Of a stretch of 64,000 nucleotides of DNA, positions 22,529 to 33,559 are shown one piece after another. Each line of letters begins with the position of its first letter. The stretch's first letter is position 1. Below the pieces are notes generated by a model that saw only the letters and a list, made by a program, of their open reading frames with translations, was not told where the DNA came from and did not search any database. Location of the stretch: positions 1,563,273 to 1,627,272 of the forward strand of contig CM020510.1 of the NCBI GenBank assembly GCA_009823395.1, given 5' to 3'. Source of the stretch: Thamnaconus septentrionalis. Lineage: Eukaryota; Chordata; Actinopteri; Tetraodontiformes; Monacanthidae. The translations under genes were made by a program, and so were the position numbers.

Positions 22529-24056
22529 AGATCACATCTGACTGCATTCAGTCGCTAAACAAAACTATATAAAAAAAACTACACAATACAAACTATACAA
22601 AACCAAAACTACATGGATTCACTCACATGGTAATGCTTTACATGGCCAACAACAAGAACAGGAAATTTTCCAAACGATCATGAATCCCAGTAGAGCATCG
22701 TCTCCAAGCAAGAAGCCGCTGCAAAACTCTGAAAATCTGTCTTTTGGATGATATAACATCACTGTGACACATTTACAGATCCAGATGTCAGAGGAGCACA
22801 GCTGGAAAGCCAAAAGGAGGAAAGAATGAAAACGAAGGAGGCGTCCACGGAGGGGACGACTGAGAGGAGCGGTTGTCATTTTCCTGGCAGAGTCTCCAAC
22901 TGTCTCGGCAGAAAGGCTAATCAGGACAACCGCAATCACAAAGACGTGAATGTTTCATATATTCATATGCATGCAGCCACAGCCAGATGTCCTATCGTGC
23001 TTGGCACGCCTTGTCTCCACTGTGTCACTAATCCAACATGTGATATACGTGTAATAAAACCAATGAAGAGTCCATCAGTAACACATTGGCGGTGCTAGAT
23101 GTTCCGCATCTGCAACACCGCTGATTAGCAGGAGCGCAGATGTCAATCATGATGAGTCACCAACTTCTTCCAGGTGGTGACTTGTCCAAGGTGTAAAGCA
23201 GCTGTAGAACATGGTGGTTTAATACAGGAAGTGGAAGGCGAGCTTCTCAATGAGTCCTTTCTTAGCTCTCGCATCGACCTTCTCAACAAAACGGCTCGCG
23301 AAGCTTTTTTTTATCGTTGAAACACGTTGATCAGATTTCTATGGAAATGAGTCTGATGTTCCCCGTTGATGGTATCAGAACTCAGTATGTGGCCGCACAG
23401 CGTTGCTTCTTCAGTCCATGTTGAGTCAGCTGCTGGGAAGCTCTGCGCTAGTCTCAGTCATTGGCTCCAATCTGCATCACCTTCACGTGTGCAGAGTTCA
23501 GCCTGAACTTTGTGACGGACTTCCACCAGACCTCCACTTCCTGTTACACCAGCCCAGCAGACCCTGCTCCTGCTCTGCTGTAGCCTTCAACCCCCTCTAG
23601 CTCCCACCGACCACCAGCATTATTTATTCATCACGTCCTCCGCTGCCTATGTTCTAATGTGAAATCAGTGCGTTAGCTCTCTGCTCCAATGCCAAATAAT
23701 CCCAAACCCCTTCTGATAGATGAATAGGAAAAAAAAAAAAAAAAAAAAAAAACAAAATAAATCTGACACCAGTGTGTCTTTGAACCGACTACTAACTAAC
23801 CTGCTAACAAACTGAATCCATTTCAAATTTTCTGGATGACGTTGAACGGACTGTTTACTACCTCACACACACACACACACACACACACCAAACAGCTGAT
23901 AGCCCAGGAGGGAGATGAGCCTCAGTACTCTGACAGTGAGTCTCCACAAACAGGTGCAGCTGTCCGTCCGTCCGTCCGTCCGTCCGTCTCTCAGTGTTTG
24001 CAGCAGGAAACCAAACCAAAGAGCCCAACACTCAAAGTTCTAACGTCCTGCAGACC
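22529..24056. other. Non-coding sequence with simple repeats
   Basis: A-run of about 22 at 23729-23752; (CA)12 at 23864-23888; (TCCG)6-7 at 23961-23988. No exon supported. Confidence 0.5.
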
Positions 24057-24077
24057 TGTGTGTGTGTGTGTGTGTGT

Positions 24078-24110
<33 letters not shown>

Positions 24111-24111
24111 G
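24057..24111 (+). repeat. (TG)n microsatellite
   Basis: About 27 TG units with one GA interruption near 24082. Confidence 0.95.
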
Positions 24112-24217
24112 GCCTCATTAAAGATCCGTTTCTTGCCCTGGCAGGTTCAATATTTATCAAACAGGGGCTCAGGTGTTTGACTGCAGAATCTGAAATTACT
24201 ACTGAGGTGTGAGAGTG

Positions 24218-24219
<2 letters not shown>

Positions 24220-24249
<30 letters not shown>
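24220..24249 (+). repeat. (TG)n microsatellite
   Basis: About 15 TG units followed by a G6 run. Confidence 0.9.
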
Positions 24250-24251
<2 letters not shown>

Positions 24252-24532
24252 GGGCAGCTGGTGCTTTGAATAATGGCCATTAAAAAAAAAAAAATCACGC
24301 AAAAAAATCATCGGAAAAAAGCGAAAAACAAAGAACTGAGGCGACGCAGAGGACGGACAGGAAGCTGTTTGCTGGCTGCAGACGCTTCGCCGCCGCCACC
24401 GCCCTCGCGTCCATCATCGCTGCTCTTCAAGAGGCACACAATCAAATAATCAAGCGCCGCCAGATGCCACAACGGAGCCCAGTTTGAAGCAGCAGGGCTG
24501 CTGGACACTGAACACAGGCAGCAGCCTGGTTC

Positions 24533-24535
<3 letters not shown>

Positions 24536-24588
<53 letters not shown>
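24536..24588 (+). repeat. (GA)n microsatellite
   Basis: About 26 GA units, purines on the plus strand. Confidence 0.95.
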
Positions 24589-24591
<3 letters not shown>

Positions 24592-25705
24592 CTGACTCAC
24601 TGGATCCTGAAGGCCGCAGCACTTCTCTTATCGACGGGAGCCAATCAGGAGACGGGAATCTCGGCGGAGACGCGATGAGAAACCTGGAAAACAACACAAT
24701 CAGACGGTCAAGATAAAACAAACCGGCTTTGACCGGTTGCTGTTTAGCGGCAGCCACACATCGACCGCAGGCTTCCTGGGTTGAACTCTGAGGAGGAGGA
24801 GGAGGAGCTAGAGGATGAGAGGCCGCTGGAGGATGAGAGGATGGCGTTCTGACCAGAAAGACAGAAAAATAGAGAAGACGATGATCCCAACATCCTGGTG
24901 TTCCACCTGCAGGAGATCCCCCGAGGGAGCAGAGCCCATGCAGTGCTGCCAGTGGCCACTGGCCAGTGGCCAGTGGCCACTGGCCAGCGTCTACTCTGCA
25001 CACCTGCGTGAGGTGTGAACACAGGACGGTGCAACCACGGCCTTGCTGAGTCACGAGAGTCGAGTGTTTCTACGCTAACGCAGAACCAACAGCAGCACCA
25101 GCAGGCTTCCCATTCACTGCCATGCAAATTAGGCTTTGAAAGTCTGGAATTCACGACATCGCTCGTGCAACTGATAACAAACAAGACGGCTAAAAAAAAA
25201 ACAGTCCAGCAAAAGACACAGCATTTTAGCGACTGTCACAAAGACGCCCTTTTGCGACAAAAACAATTATTTTTTGAACTGCCGTCTTTCCATTAAGCAC
25301 AAATTCCCTCAAGCGGAGCGAGCAGAGGAAGTCCAGGATGGATTGTCTCTGCTGGTTGACAGACAAGGAGGCACAGCACTGCTGGAGGACGGTGGAGGAG
25401 GCAATTTATCGTAATGCAGGACCTTTGAAGGAAGGAATGCATTCATTTATATTCCTGATTGGCTGCTCAGCAAGACGCACATTTGGAAATTAATGTTTTT
25501 TCTGCATATGATGGGACTTTTAAATCATCTGCCGAAATTGACCTTAATTAAAAAAAAAAAAAGAAAAAAAAAAGAAGAAAGTTTTAAGCAATTTTTTTTC
25601 TTCTCTAAATGCATGGCTGCACAAGGACAAAAGAAATTGCACAACAAGATTACTCACTGGAGGTGACAGCACAAGTATCAAGTGTGTTAGTTAGAGATGA
25701 AGAGA

Positions 25706-25708
<3 letters not shown>
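24589..25708. other. Unrecognised non-coding sequence
   Basis: Includes a short GGA tract near 24791-24809 and A-rich runs around 25550-25580. No exon supported. Confidence 0.4.
24948..24988. repeat. Nested TGGCCA palindromes
   Basis: The 16-bp perfect palindrome GCCAGTGGCCACTGGC occurs at 24948-24963 and again at 24969-24984, joined by CAGTG. The whole is a GC-rich, self-complementary cluster of TGGCCA/TGGCCAG units. Confidence 0.9.

Positions 25709-25747
<39 letters not shown>
25709..25747 (+). repeat. (GA)n microsatellite
   Basis: About 19 GA units, purines on the plus strand. Confidence 0.95.
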
Positions 25748-25749
<2 letters not shown>

Positions 25750-25813
25750 TGATGGAGGTGATGTGATGAGATAAACAGGATTGGAGAACAATTTAATGAG
25801 ATACATTCAGTGA

Positions 25814-25814
<1 letters not shown>

Positions 25815-25844
<30 letters not shown>
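25815..25844 (+). repeat. (CTG)10 trinucleotide repeat
   Basis: Ten CTG units on the plus strand. One of four CAG/CTG loci between 25.8 and 33 kb. Confidence 0.95.
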
Positions 25845-25845
<1 letters not shown>

Positions 25846-26042
25846 CCCTCCTTCTGAACTCTCACTCGTCCTTCACATTCACTGTGAACGCCCCGCAACC
25901 CCCTCCTCCCAGTCGCCCATATCGATGATGGCACGCGTCGAGGTTGTCAGCGTCTCAGCTTCAAACGAGCTCGTCGGGACCTCGGCTCTGCTGAGCCGCG
26001 GAGGTCAGAGTGTCCAGATAATGAGATTGAGGCTCGGCCAGC

Positions 26043-26153
26043 GCCGCTGCTGCTGCTGCCGCTGCTGCTGCTGCTGCTGCTGCTGCCGCTGCTGCCGCTG
26101 CTGCTGCTGCTGCCGCCGCTGCTGCTGCTGCTGCTGCTGCCGCTGCTGCTGCC
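26043..26153 (+). repeat. Interrupted (CTG/CCG)n trinucleotide tract
   Basis: About 37 triplets, CTG with CCG interruptions, period 3 preserved throughout. On the minus strand it reads as Q-rich with R interruptions, on the plus strand as C-rich. There is no evidence that it lies in an exon: flanking residues in either frame show no domain. Confidence 0.9.
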
Positions 26154-27055
26154 TTGTTAGGATGAGAGGGGAGATAAGTGGACGTCGGAGAGACACTCGG
26201 CGTGCTTTGTTTGACCAGCCAGGCCCGGTCCGGTCCTGTTTGATCTGCGGCAGCACTCAGCCGCTAAGGCAGAGCCTCCTGCCTGATGTTGCGCTACGCT
26301 CTTATGAAACAAACAATCACTGTTTGTTGTTTGTTTCTGTGTTGGATTCTCCAGGTCCTCCGCGTGTCTGCCGGCTTCTCCCGTCAGCAAGCTCAGCGAC
26401 CGCTTATGGAAGCAGGTTGACAGGATCCATGCCAGGTTGATGTTATCCAGTAGGTAGCTGATGTTCTTATGTGTTGAACATCTAGATGGCCTCCTTACTG
26501 CGCGCTAGTGATGGCTTCTATGGGGAAATAGCCAAACCTGGTAACGCTTCACTGTGACTTTGTAGCATTCATTCAATCATTCACTGTATGGCAGCAAACA
26601 CGGAGAACAACTACCAGTAGATGGTGCAGAATGGTTGGGACTTTGGATCATTTCCTAAACAGGAGAATTCAATGAGCTTCTCAGCCAAACCGTGCGGATA
26701 TTTTCAGCCGCCGCTGAGAACATTGTCAGTTCCACCAATCTGGTGGCTTTGACTCACGTCCTGGACTCGCTGAGCGACATCAGACAGGCCCATCTTTTCC
26801 GGAAGGAGCCTCTCGGTTTGCTCGGACACCAAAAACTCATTTACTGATAAAAATCTGATTTTATTTCTCGGGGAAATTGTTTTCCCCGCCCACCACCTCC
26901 GACGTTCTCCGGCTGCTCTTGCTGAACTGTCGGTAATTTACTGAGTTTACCGTGTGGCAGATGGCGGCACTTCCTGCTGAATTAAATGCTATAGTCGGCG
27001 TGATGAGCTGCCTGGTTAGCAGCCAGCCGCCCCAGAACAAACTGCCTGTGAGAGC
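26154..27055. other. Unrecognised non-coding sequence
   Basis: No known repeat or exon recognised. Confidence 0.4.
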
Positions 27056-27450
27056 GAGGGATGGCGGAGGGATGGCGGAGGGATGGCGGAGGGATGGCGG
27101 AGGGATGGTGGAGGGATGGCGGAGGGATGACGGAGGGATGACGGAGGGATGATGGAGGGATGACGGAGGGATGGCGGAGGGATGGGGGAGGGATGGCGGA
27201 GGGATGATGGAGGGATGACGGAGGGATGACGGAGGGATGAAGGACGGATGAAGGACGGATGACGGAGGGATGATGGAGGGATGGCGGAGGGATGACGGAG
27301 GGATGGTGGAGGGATGACGGAGGGATGGCGGAGGCATGATGGAGGGATGACGGAGGCATGATGGAGGGATGACGGAGGGATGACGGAGGGATGACGGAGG
27401 GATGACGGAGGGATGATGGAGGGATGACGGAGGGATGATGGAGGGATGGC
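27056..27450 (+). repeat. 11-bp minisatellite (GAGGGATGRYG), about 36 units
   Basis: Variants GATGGCGGAGG, GATGACGGAGG, GATGATGGAGG, GATGGTGGAGG and GATGAAGGACG are intermixed. Eleven is coprime to 3, so every frame on one strand yields the same 11-residue peptide repeat (minus strand: PPSLRHPSxIP). That explains the three overlapping open frames of more than 150 codons. No gene is implied. Confidence 0.95.
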
Positions 27451-27920
27451 AGTGTCTCCAGCTCGGGCGCCAACGTTCTGCTTCATGACTGTGTGACTCC
27501 GTGAGGACAGCGGCCTCTACAGGTCTGTCAAAAAAACGCAGCTTCTGAGGATTAAAGTACTGCGGACTCAGGCAGCATCATCATGACGTCGCACCAGGCA
27601 AGGAAGATGAACGGATGATCAGACCACTGACGGACGACGGCTGGTCCCGGTTCTTCTCTGGTTCTTCTCTGGTTCTTCTCCACAAAGAGCTGAGAAAACA
27701 AACTAACGGAGGAGGCGTGGCAGCTACGGCACCTCGCTGTGATTCTAATAATAACCTTGATTTGAGGACCACACACACTCCTGTCATAACCTGTTACACA
27801 GGGGGATGCATGTGTGTGTGTGTGTGTGTGTGTGTGTTTTGCTGTACGTGCTGTCTACCTATCAAACAGGGGACATGTGTCTCTCAGGGGACCAGAAAGT
27901 CAAGAAGGGACATTTTCCAG

Positions 27921-27965
<45 letters not shown>

Positions 27966-28293
27966 CTCAACAACTGTTATCAATAATAAATCATTTCACT
28001 GTAAACTGTCTCTTGCAATGCCTGTTGCAGAGTTCTTCGGCGTACAGGTGCGAAGGGATCAGCGAGGAAAACAAACTCTTCCAAACTCTTTGGAAAACTG
28101 CTTGCTCTTTTTTTTTTCCATGTGATGTGTGCGGCAGTATGAAGCAACGTTGGAGCTGGAGTGAGTGAAGCAGAAGACCTGGGACAAGAGGTCGGAAAGG
28201 TTTGGATGGACGGACAGAAGAAGGAGTGGAGAGAGAGATGGAGGATTTCAGCTGGGAGCCTGAAGGGGGAGCACTGCCGGCCGATATACCCTC

Positions 28294-28295
<2 letters not shown>
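27451..28295. other. Non-coding sequence with TG tracts
   Basis: Three GGTTCTTCTCT units near 27648-27681; (TG)14 at 27809-27837; (TG)20 at 27924-27963. Open frames here are VCVCVC translations. Confidence 0.6.
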
Positions 28296-28335
<40 letters not shown>

Positions 28336-28381
28336 GCGTCTTGGGTATGTTAATACCGTGTGTGTGTGTGTGTGTGTGTGT
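28296..28381 (+). repeat. (CA)19 - 24 nt - (TG)12 inverted dinucleotide pair
   Basis: The CA tract 28296-28333 and TG tract 28358-28381 can pair as a stem of about 23 bp enclosing 24 nt of complex sequence. Confidence 0.9.
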
Positions 28382-29758
28382 TGGCAGAGGCTGCAGGCTG
28401 CCAGATGGTCAGTGCTGAATCTGTCTCCCCTGTGGCTCTCTCACTCACTCCTGCCCTTCTCTCCCTCCCTCCCTCCCTCCATCCCTCGCTCCCTCGCTCC
28501 CAGCTCCGGCTCCTGGGGGCCGACCTGCTCGCATTAAGCCCTCGCCAGAACATCATAGACGTCCCCGACACCTCTTTCTTCCCGCCAGGAGTTAAACTTG
28601 CTCAACTTTCCTAGGATTAAAGAAAATATATAAAAATTCTGATTTGTACGTAAATTGAAGGTTAAAACTTCCCCCCATTCAACACAGCAGGCTTCTGCGT
28701 CGCTGGGAGCAGCCACACACTCTCATACCCACAGGCTGACGGTTTTTCACCCCCCCCCGCCCCCCTTTCATTTCATTCATTCCACATGATATGATTCGGC
28801 TCTAGAATTCTGATTTTGACATTTGAAGTGCGGCCTGGCCTGAGCTCAAAGTTCGTTTTTTTTTTCTTGTTAGGTCAAGTCAAGAATTTTCCAAACCACG
28901 CAGTCGACGTTAACATGGCCAGGAACCAGTGTTGAAATAAATCAAAATTTGTCACATTTGTTGAAAAAATTTTTTAATGTTTTTTTCTACGAGGTATGGA
29001 TCTCCATATTTGCGTAGTTTTAAAAGTAGTTTATAAAGAGTCCTCAACAGACATTTTCAACTGTTGGATAAGTGCTCGGTGTCTTTCAGAACCGAGGGGT
29101 CAGTCAGAGTCCACACGGCAGCTGATACGGTCCAGACTCCCCCGCCCCCACAGAGGGTACCTGGAACACCTGCCCTCCCACTCTGGAGCTAATTAGCTGG
29201 GCCCGCCCCCTCCCTCCAGCTCGCCCCTCACTCTGGGGGCCCCATTGGTGCAGCAGCAACAACCTGCACACAACCTGTGACCTCCCACAACTTTATTTTG
29301 AAAGTCAGGATCCGCTCGAGGTTTCTGCCTTTGGAGGAGGGCGGAGCTTCCTGAAGATGAAATAGAGAAAGCACCGAGCTACAGAACCCCAAAGTGTTGT
29401 CCTGCTGGATACTGGATGGGTTTTCAGTGCCACTAGACTGCTGTGGTGTTTTCGCGTTGGTATTTATTATTTCATGAGACATAGACTCTCTGTGATCCAC
29501 TCTGTATCTAGTCTCTCCTGCTAGAAACAATAACACAGAGTTACTGTATGTTTGTGGTTTTGTTTTCGTGGTAAAGTGTTGGTAGAGAGGCTCTGCTTTT
29601 CCTCTTTGGACCTCTGCTCATTTTAAACTCTTGTATCATGTCGGCCCTTTAACAAGCTTGGTTTAAGCACAGACACTAGTGTTTTTCTCTCCTTCTACCT
29701 GCTCATATGTATGTGTAATACACAGCAGCAGAGCATCCCTCAAACCACCAGTGCACAT
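28382..29758. other. Unrecognised non-coding sequence
   Basis: CCCT/CGCTCC short repeat at 28461-28503; C9-G-C6 run at 28751-28766; T-run near 28857. No exon supported. Confidence 0.45.
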
Positions 29759-30607
29759 GGTAGTAGTAGTAGTAGTGGTAGTAGTAGTAGTAGTGGTGGC
29801 AGTGGTGGCAGTGGTTGTGGTAGTAGTGGTGGTGGCAGCAGCGGTGGTGGCAGCAGTGGCGGTGGTGGTAGTGGTGTGGTGGTGGCAGTGGTGGCAGTGG
29901 CAGTGGTGGCAGCAGTGGCGGTGGTGGTAGTAGTAGTAGCAGTGGCAGTGGTGGCAGTGGTGGCAGCAGTGTGGTGGCGGTGGTAGTGGTGGTGGCAGCG
30001 GTGGCAGTGGCAGTGGTGGTGGTGGTGGTGGTGGCAGCAGTGGTAGCAGTGGTGGTGGTGGCAGTGGTAGTGGTGGTGCAGTGGTGGCAGCAGTGCAGCA
30101 GTGGCAGTGTAGTGGCAGCAGCAGCAGTGGCAGCAGCAGCAGTGGCAGCAGTGGCAGCAGCAGCAGTGGCAGCAGCAGCAGCAGCAGCAGCAGTGGTGGC
30201 AGTGGCAGTGGCAGCAGCAGCAGTGGCAGCAGCAGCAGCAGTGCAGTGGTGGCAGTGGTGCAGTGGTGGCAGCAGTGGCAGCAGCAGCAGTGGCAGTGGC
30301 AGCAGCAGTGGCAGCAGTGGCAGCAGTGGCAGTGGCAGCAGTAGCAGTGCAGTGGTAGTAGCAGCAGCAGTGGCAGCAGCAGCAGCAGCAGTGGCAGCAG
30401 CAGCAGCAGTGGCAGCAGTGGTGGCAGTGGCAGCGACAGTGGCAGCGGCAGTGGCAGTGGCAGTGGCAGCGGCAGTGGCAGCGGCAGTGGCAGTGGCAGC
30501 GGTGGCAGCAGCAGCAGCAGCAGCAGTGGCAGCAGCAGTGCAGCAGCAGCAGTAGCAGCAGTGGTAGCAGCAGCAGCAGTGGCAGCAGCAGCAGCAGCAG
30601 TAGCAGC

Positions 30608-30675
<68 letters not shown>
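29759..30675 (+). repeat. 917-bp imperfect GTR/GTGGCA/CAG trinucleotide tract
   Basis: The left third is GTAGTAG/GTGGTGGCAGTGG, the middle GTGGCAGCAGCAG, and the right end a pure CAG run of about 18 units (about 30620-30675). Occasional 1-2 nt slips shift the triplet phase, so the open frame on the minus strand (29740-30855) runs through poly-L, poly-C, HCHC, poly-T and poly-A blocks. This is simple-sequence translation rather than a protein. Confidence 0.95.
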
Positions 30676-30677
<2 letters not shown>

Positions 30678-31540
30678 CTATCAGTCGTAGGTAACAGTGA
30701 GTTCTTTCATCCTTGCCTAGCAGCAGCTGGCAGCTACAGAGCCTGGCTGTCTTGTAGCCTGGAGTTTTGCGTGAAGCCAGTTGTGTGGTGGTGGAGGTGA
30801 AGGCGCTGTTGGGCCTCTGTGTTGTGAGAATCCTGTCAGCAGCGCAGGCTTGCAAGAGAAAACAAAAGTCACCACTGTCTTACACAACAAGACGAGTCAA
30901 GGGATGGCGCTGCCCCTCACTCGAAGCCTGGCTGCTCCACGTTACTCCTTCAATCCCGCCGCTGACATCAGAAACCAGAGTTCTGCCGTGACCTGGTTTA
31001 AGGGTTTTTATCTGGCTCCATTTTAACAAAGTGTCTCCTGGAGGTTTGGAAGATGAGCGGCGGCTCCGACTTCAGTCGGCCTCACAAAGGAGGAAGCTAT
31101 CAACACAATGTGCCCGCGTCAAACTGTCTGCTGAGTGGAAGCTCCTTTAATAAGCAGTAGGAGAGGCAGAGGGAACGCGCTGCACTACATTGTTAGTCTG
31201 CCCGTGGAAGGTCTGATGTTGATGGTGTTTCGTGTGAGTGCATCTCTTTTGTCTGTGTGCGTCTCCTTGTTATCGCCCCCTGCGTTTTGTACCGCGCATC
31301 AATGAAAGCGTCTCGCGTTTCAAATCTTTTGTTGTTCTTGTTTTAACTTTTCCCCCTCTTTGACCTTGCTGGCTGTTTTTTTAATTAATTAATTAATTAA
31401 TTAATTTTATTTCTTGGTATCCAGCTGTTTATTTGGCAGTCAAACTGAGAGTTTTGTGTTTGCGAGATGCTTTGAAAAATGTGGCACAGCACATCAAATG
31501 TAACCGTGACAGGTGTTCAAATGGAAGGAGGAATTGACGA
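30676..31540. other. Unrecognised non-coding sequence
   Basis: (TTAA)7 at 31380-31407. A partial CTCF-like core (CGCAGGGGGCGA, minus strand) sits near 31272. No exon supported. Confidence 0.45.
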
Positions 31541-31845
31541 GCTGCGTTTGTGGAAAAAATAAAAGCGATATTTCTAAAAATTTCAAAAATTTCGACAAAG
31601 TACAATTGCGATTTTCCGGCCGTTTACATTGAGAAGTGTGAAGCGCATCAGCCGGAATTCAGGATTTGACAAGAATTACATTTGCTTTTTCTGAACGGTT
31701 GTTATGTTTGTCTCTCGGATTACTTGTGAAAAAAAAATATTAATGGGGGAAAAAAGTGTTTCCATGAGACTTTTGCGATATTCCTCCATATGGATACGTG
31801 TGGAAAAACCTCCTGATGAGAGCGTCAAACCCTTTGAGCCATAAT
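31541..31845 (-). mobile_element. Family F DNA element, antisense copy
   Basis: Starts GCTGCGTTTGTGG, a decayed TIR. 'AAAAGCGATATTTCT...GACAAAGTACAATTGCG' is the reverse complement of the 3' part of 17273-17512. 'GCGATATTCCTCCATATGGA' through 'TTTGAGCCA' is the reverse complement of the first bases of the window. The right boundary is uncertain. Confidence 0.7.
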
Positions 31846-31925
31846 TGAGATGTTTTTCCAAGTGGAGCTGCTTCCATCACCAGGTTTTATTATGGCCACG
31901 TTTAGGTTTTCATGTAATTCTATGG
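31846..31925 (+). repeat. Short dispersed repeat shared with 33945-34015
   Basis: 'TCCAAGTGGAGCTGCTTCCATCA' (split here as TCCAAGTGGAGC / TGCTTCCATCA), then TTTTATT...TTTAGG and TTCATG/CAGCAATTCTA, recurs at 33945-34015. It may be a second TIR-bearing family related to F. Confidence 0.5.
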
Positions 31926-32161
31926 GTGAAGCAGGAACTAATGTTAGGTGGGTGGCAGCAGGTGACCGTCTTTTGGCAGCGTTGCCTGCATTACATTCAT
32001 TCTGTTAAAACATCACCATGGTGTTTGTCACGCACATGGATTTGGTCTAAAACTACACAAAAGTGTCAGGGGAGAAGCTAATAAAAAAATGTCATGGTCA
32101 AAACTGTGCTTGGTAAATTATTTTGAGGCAGCAGTTTGCCAAATATAATCACTCAAATGGT

Positions 32162-32166
<5 letters not shown>

Positions 32167-32193
<27 letters not shown>
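32167..32193 (+). repeat. Poly-A run
   Basis: About 27 A. No retroposed body recognised upstream. Confidence 0.9.
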
Positions 32194-32199
<6 letters not shown>

Positions 32200-32902
32200 C
32201 AGAATGCTTTGTGTGTTGGGCCGCATGCTGCTCAACAGAACGAACACACACTCAAGTTGCCAATGCTGCAATCTGTCAACGCAACGGCACCACAAGCCGT
32301 AAATACAGCAGCAGTTGTTGTTGTTGTTGTTTTAACCAACCCTGTTATCGCAGCATGGTGAATGAAGTGGAAGTGGGTTATGGAAGACCTTCAGCAACAC
32401 TACATGGCGACTGATAAGCCAGAATAAATGAACCTGTGCGTGTTGACGCGCAGCCGTTTCCTCACCATAGACTTAAAAAAAAAAAAACAAGCTAGCGGCA
32501 CTTTGTTGAAGGACACAATCATCCGGAGGCTCGTCAAACTGTTTGATGATTGTATAATGATGTTTACCAGCAATCACACCAGCAAACACACACACACACT
32601 CACACACGTTTACACGCACATACACGCAAATAGAGAAATATTTATTAGCATGGTTCAGCCTGCTTTGATGTCAGAGAGAAACAAACCTGTCAAGGCAATG
32701 ATCTCCATCCTGAGTGGCCTCGTTGGCTCTGGCAGCAGCGGAGTAACCAGGCTGTCCAGAGGGGGAGCCACTGTGTAACAAACTAAATGGCTGCATCTAC
32801 AGTGTGTACTAGCCTGAGGCTGCCCCTTCTTTCCTGCATGGGATTCAAATTCAACCACATCTGGAGGGACTGCAGGTGAGCCACACTGTCAGTGTGTTTA
32901 AC

Positions 32903-32952
<50 letters not shown>

Positions 32953-33049
32953 GCATCAAGCTGGGAAATCATCAGTCACAGCACGTAAACCTAAATTAGC
33001 ACAACAGCATCAGCATTGTTCTCGTGACTCTAGAATATAATTCTATATA
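32194..33049. other. Unrecognised non-coding sequence with (CAG)16
   Basis: (TTG)6 near 32313-32331 and a perfect (CAG)16 at 32904-32951. No exon supported. Confidence 0.5.
32904..32951 (+). repeat. (CAG)16 trinucleotide repeat
   Basis: Forty-eight bases of uninterrupted CAG, the purest CAG tract in the window after the end of the 29.8-30.7 kb array. Confidence 0.95.
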
Positions 33050-33160
33050 AAAAGGTTAAAGTTAAAGTCCCGCTGATCCTCAAAGATGTCCCGAAAATTT
33101 GTCCTCTGCATTTGACCCATCGTCCCCTGAGGGAACTGGTGGGCAGCGGCGGTACTGCCT
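33050..33160 (+). mobile_element. Family G short repeat, 3'-truncated
   Basis: 'TTTGTCCTCTGCATTTGACC', 'CCCCTGAGGGAACTGGTGGG' and 'CAGCGGCGGTACTGC' match 58981-59144. The same text is a common teleost dispersed repeat (SINE- or MITE-like). It ends abruptly at the family-B fragment. Confidence 0.75.
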
Positions 33161-33204
33161 ACAACAACCTTTTCAGGATATTCTAATTTTCTGGGTCGTA
33201 CTGT
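33161..33204 (+). mobile_element. Family B MITE right-end fragment
   Basis: 'ACAACAACCTTTTCAGGATA' followed by TTCTAATTTTCTGGGTCGTAC matches the last 40 bases of 57105-57482, joined directly to the truncated family-G repeat. Confidence 0.75.
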
Positions 33205-33559
33205 ATATATATATTGGTATATATGAATATTTTTCTGGAAGTGGCAGGTTTCTCTCCCTGCTTTGGCAGGACGTTGTAAACTTGCAGGTCACTTCTTCCC
33301 AGATGGCGGCGAGCCACTGGGACGTCAGTCACTCTGAAAGGTGTGTTTGTGCGTCTGTGTTGCCGAGTGCCTCTGTGTGATGGTGGATTTCTTGGCTGGC
33401 TGGACAGTTGCTTGTCAATGGTTACTCAGCAGGATGCTTTAGAGTCCCTCAGCCAGTGGGTCTGACACGTGTCCTCTACTCATGCACCGGTCTCTCCCTC
33501 TGTCTCTGGGTGGGCTGGCAGGGGGCAGCAGAATCAGCAGTGCCGCCCAGCCTCCCTCC

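Noticed and set aside
26043..26153. Possible poly-Q coding exon on the minus strand
   Set aside because: The flanking residues show no conserved sequence and the surrounding frame has no credible splice sites. Treated as a non-coding triplet repeat.
26861..27486. Three overlapping minus-strand frames of 156-163 codons rich in PPSLRHPS
   Set aside because: An 11-bp minisatellite leaves all frames open. No start context, splice site or unique sequence.
29740..30855. 371-codon open frame on the minus strand (longest in the window)
   Set aside because: Produced entirely by the CAG/GTGGCA tract. The translation moves through poly-L, poly-C, HCHC, poly-T and poly-A as triplet phase slips, which is not a protein family.
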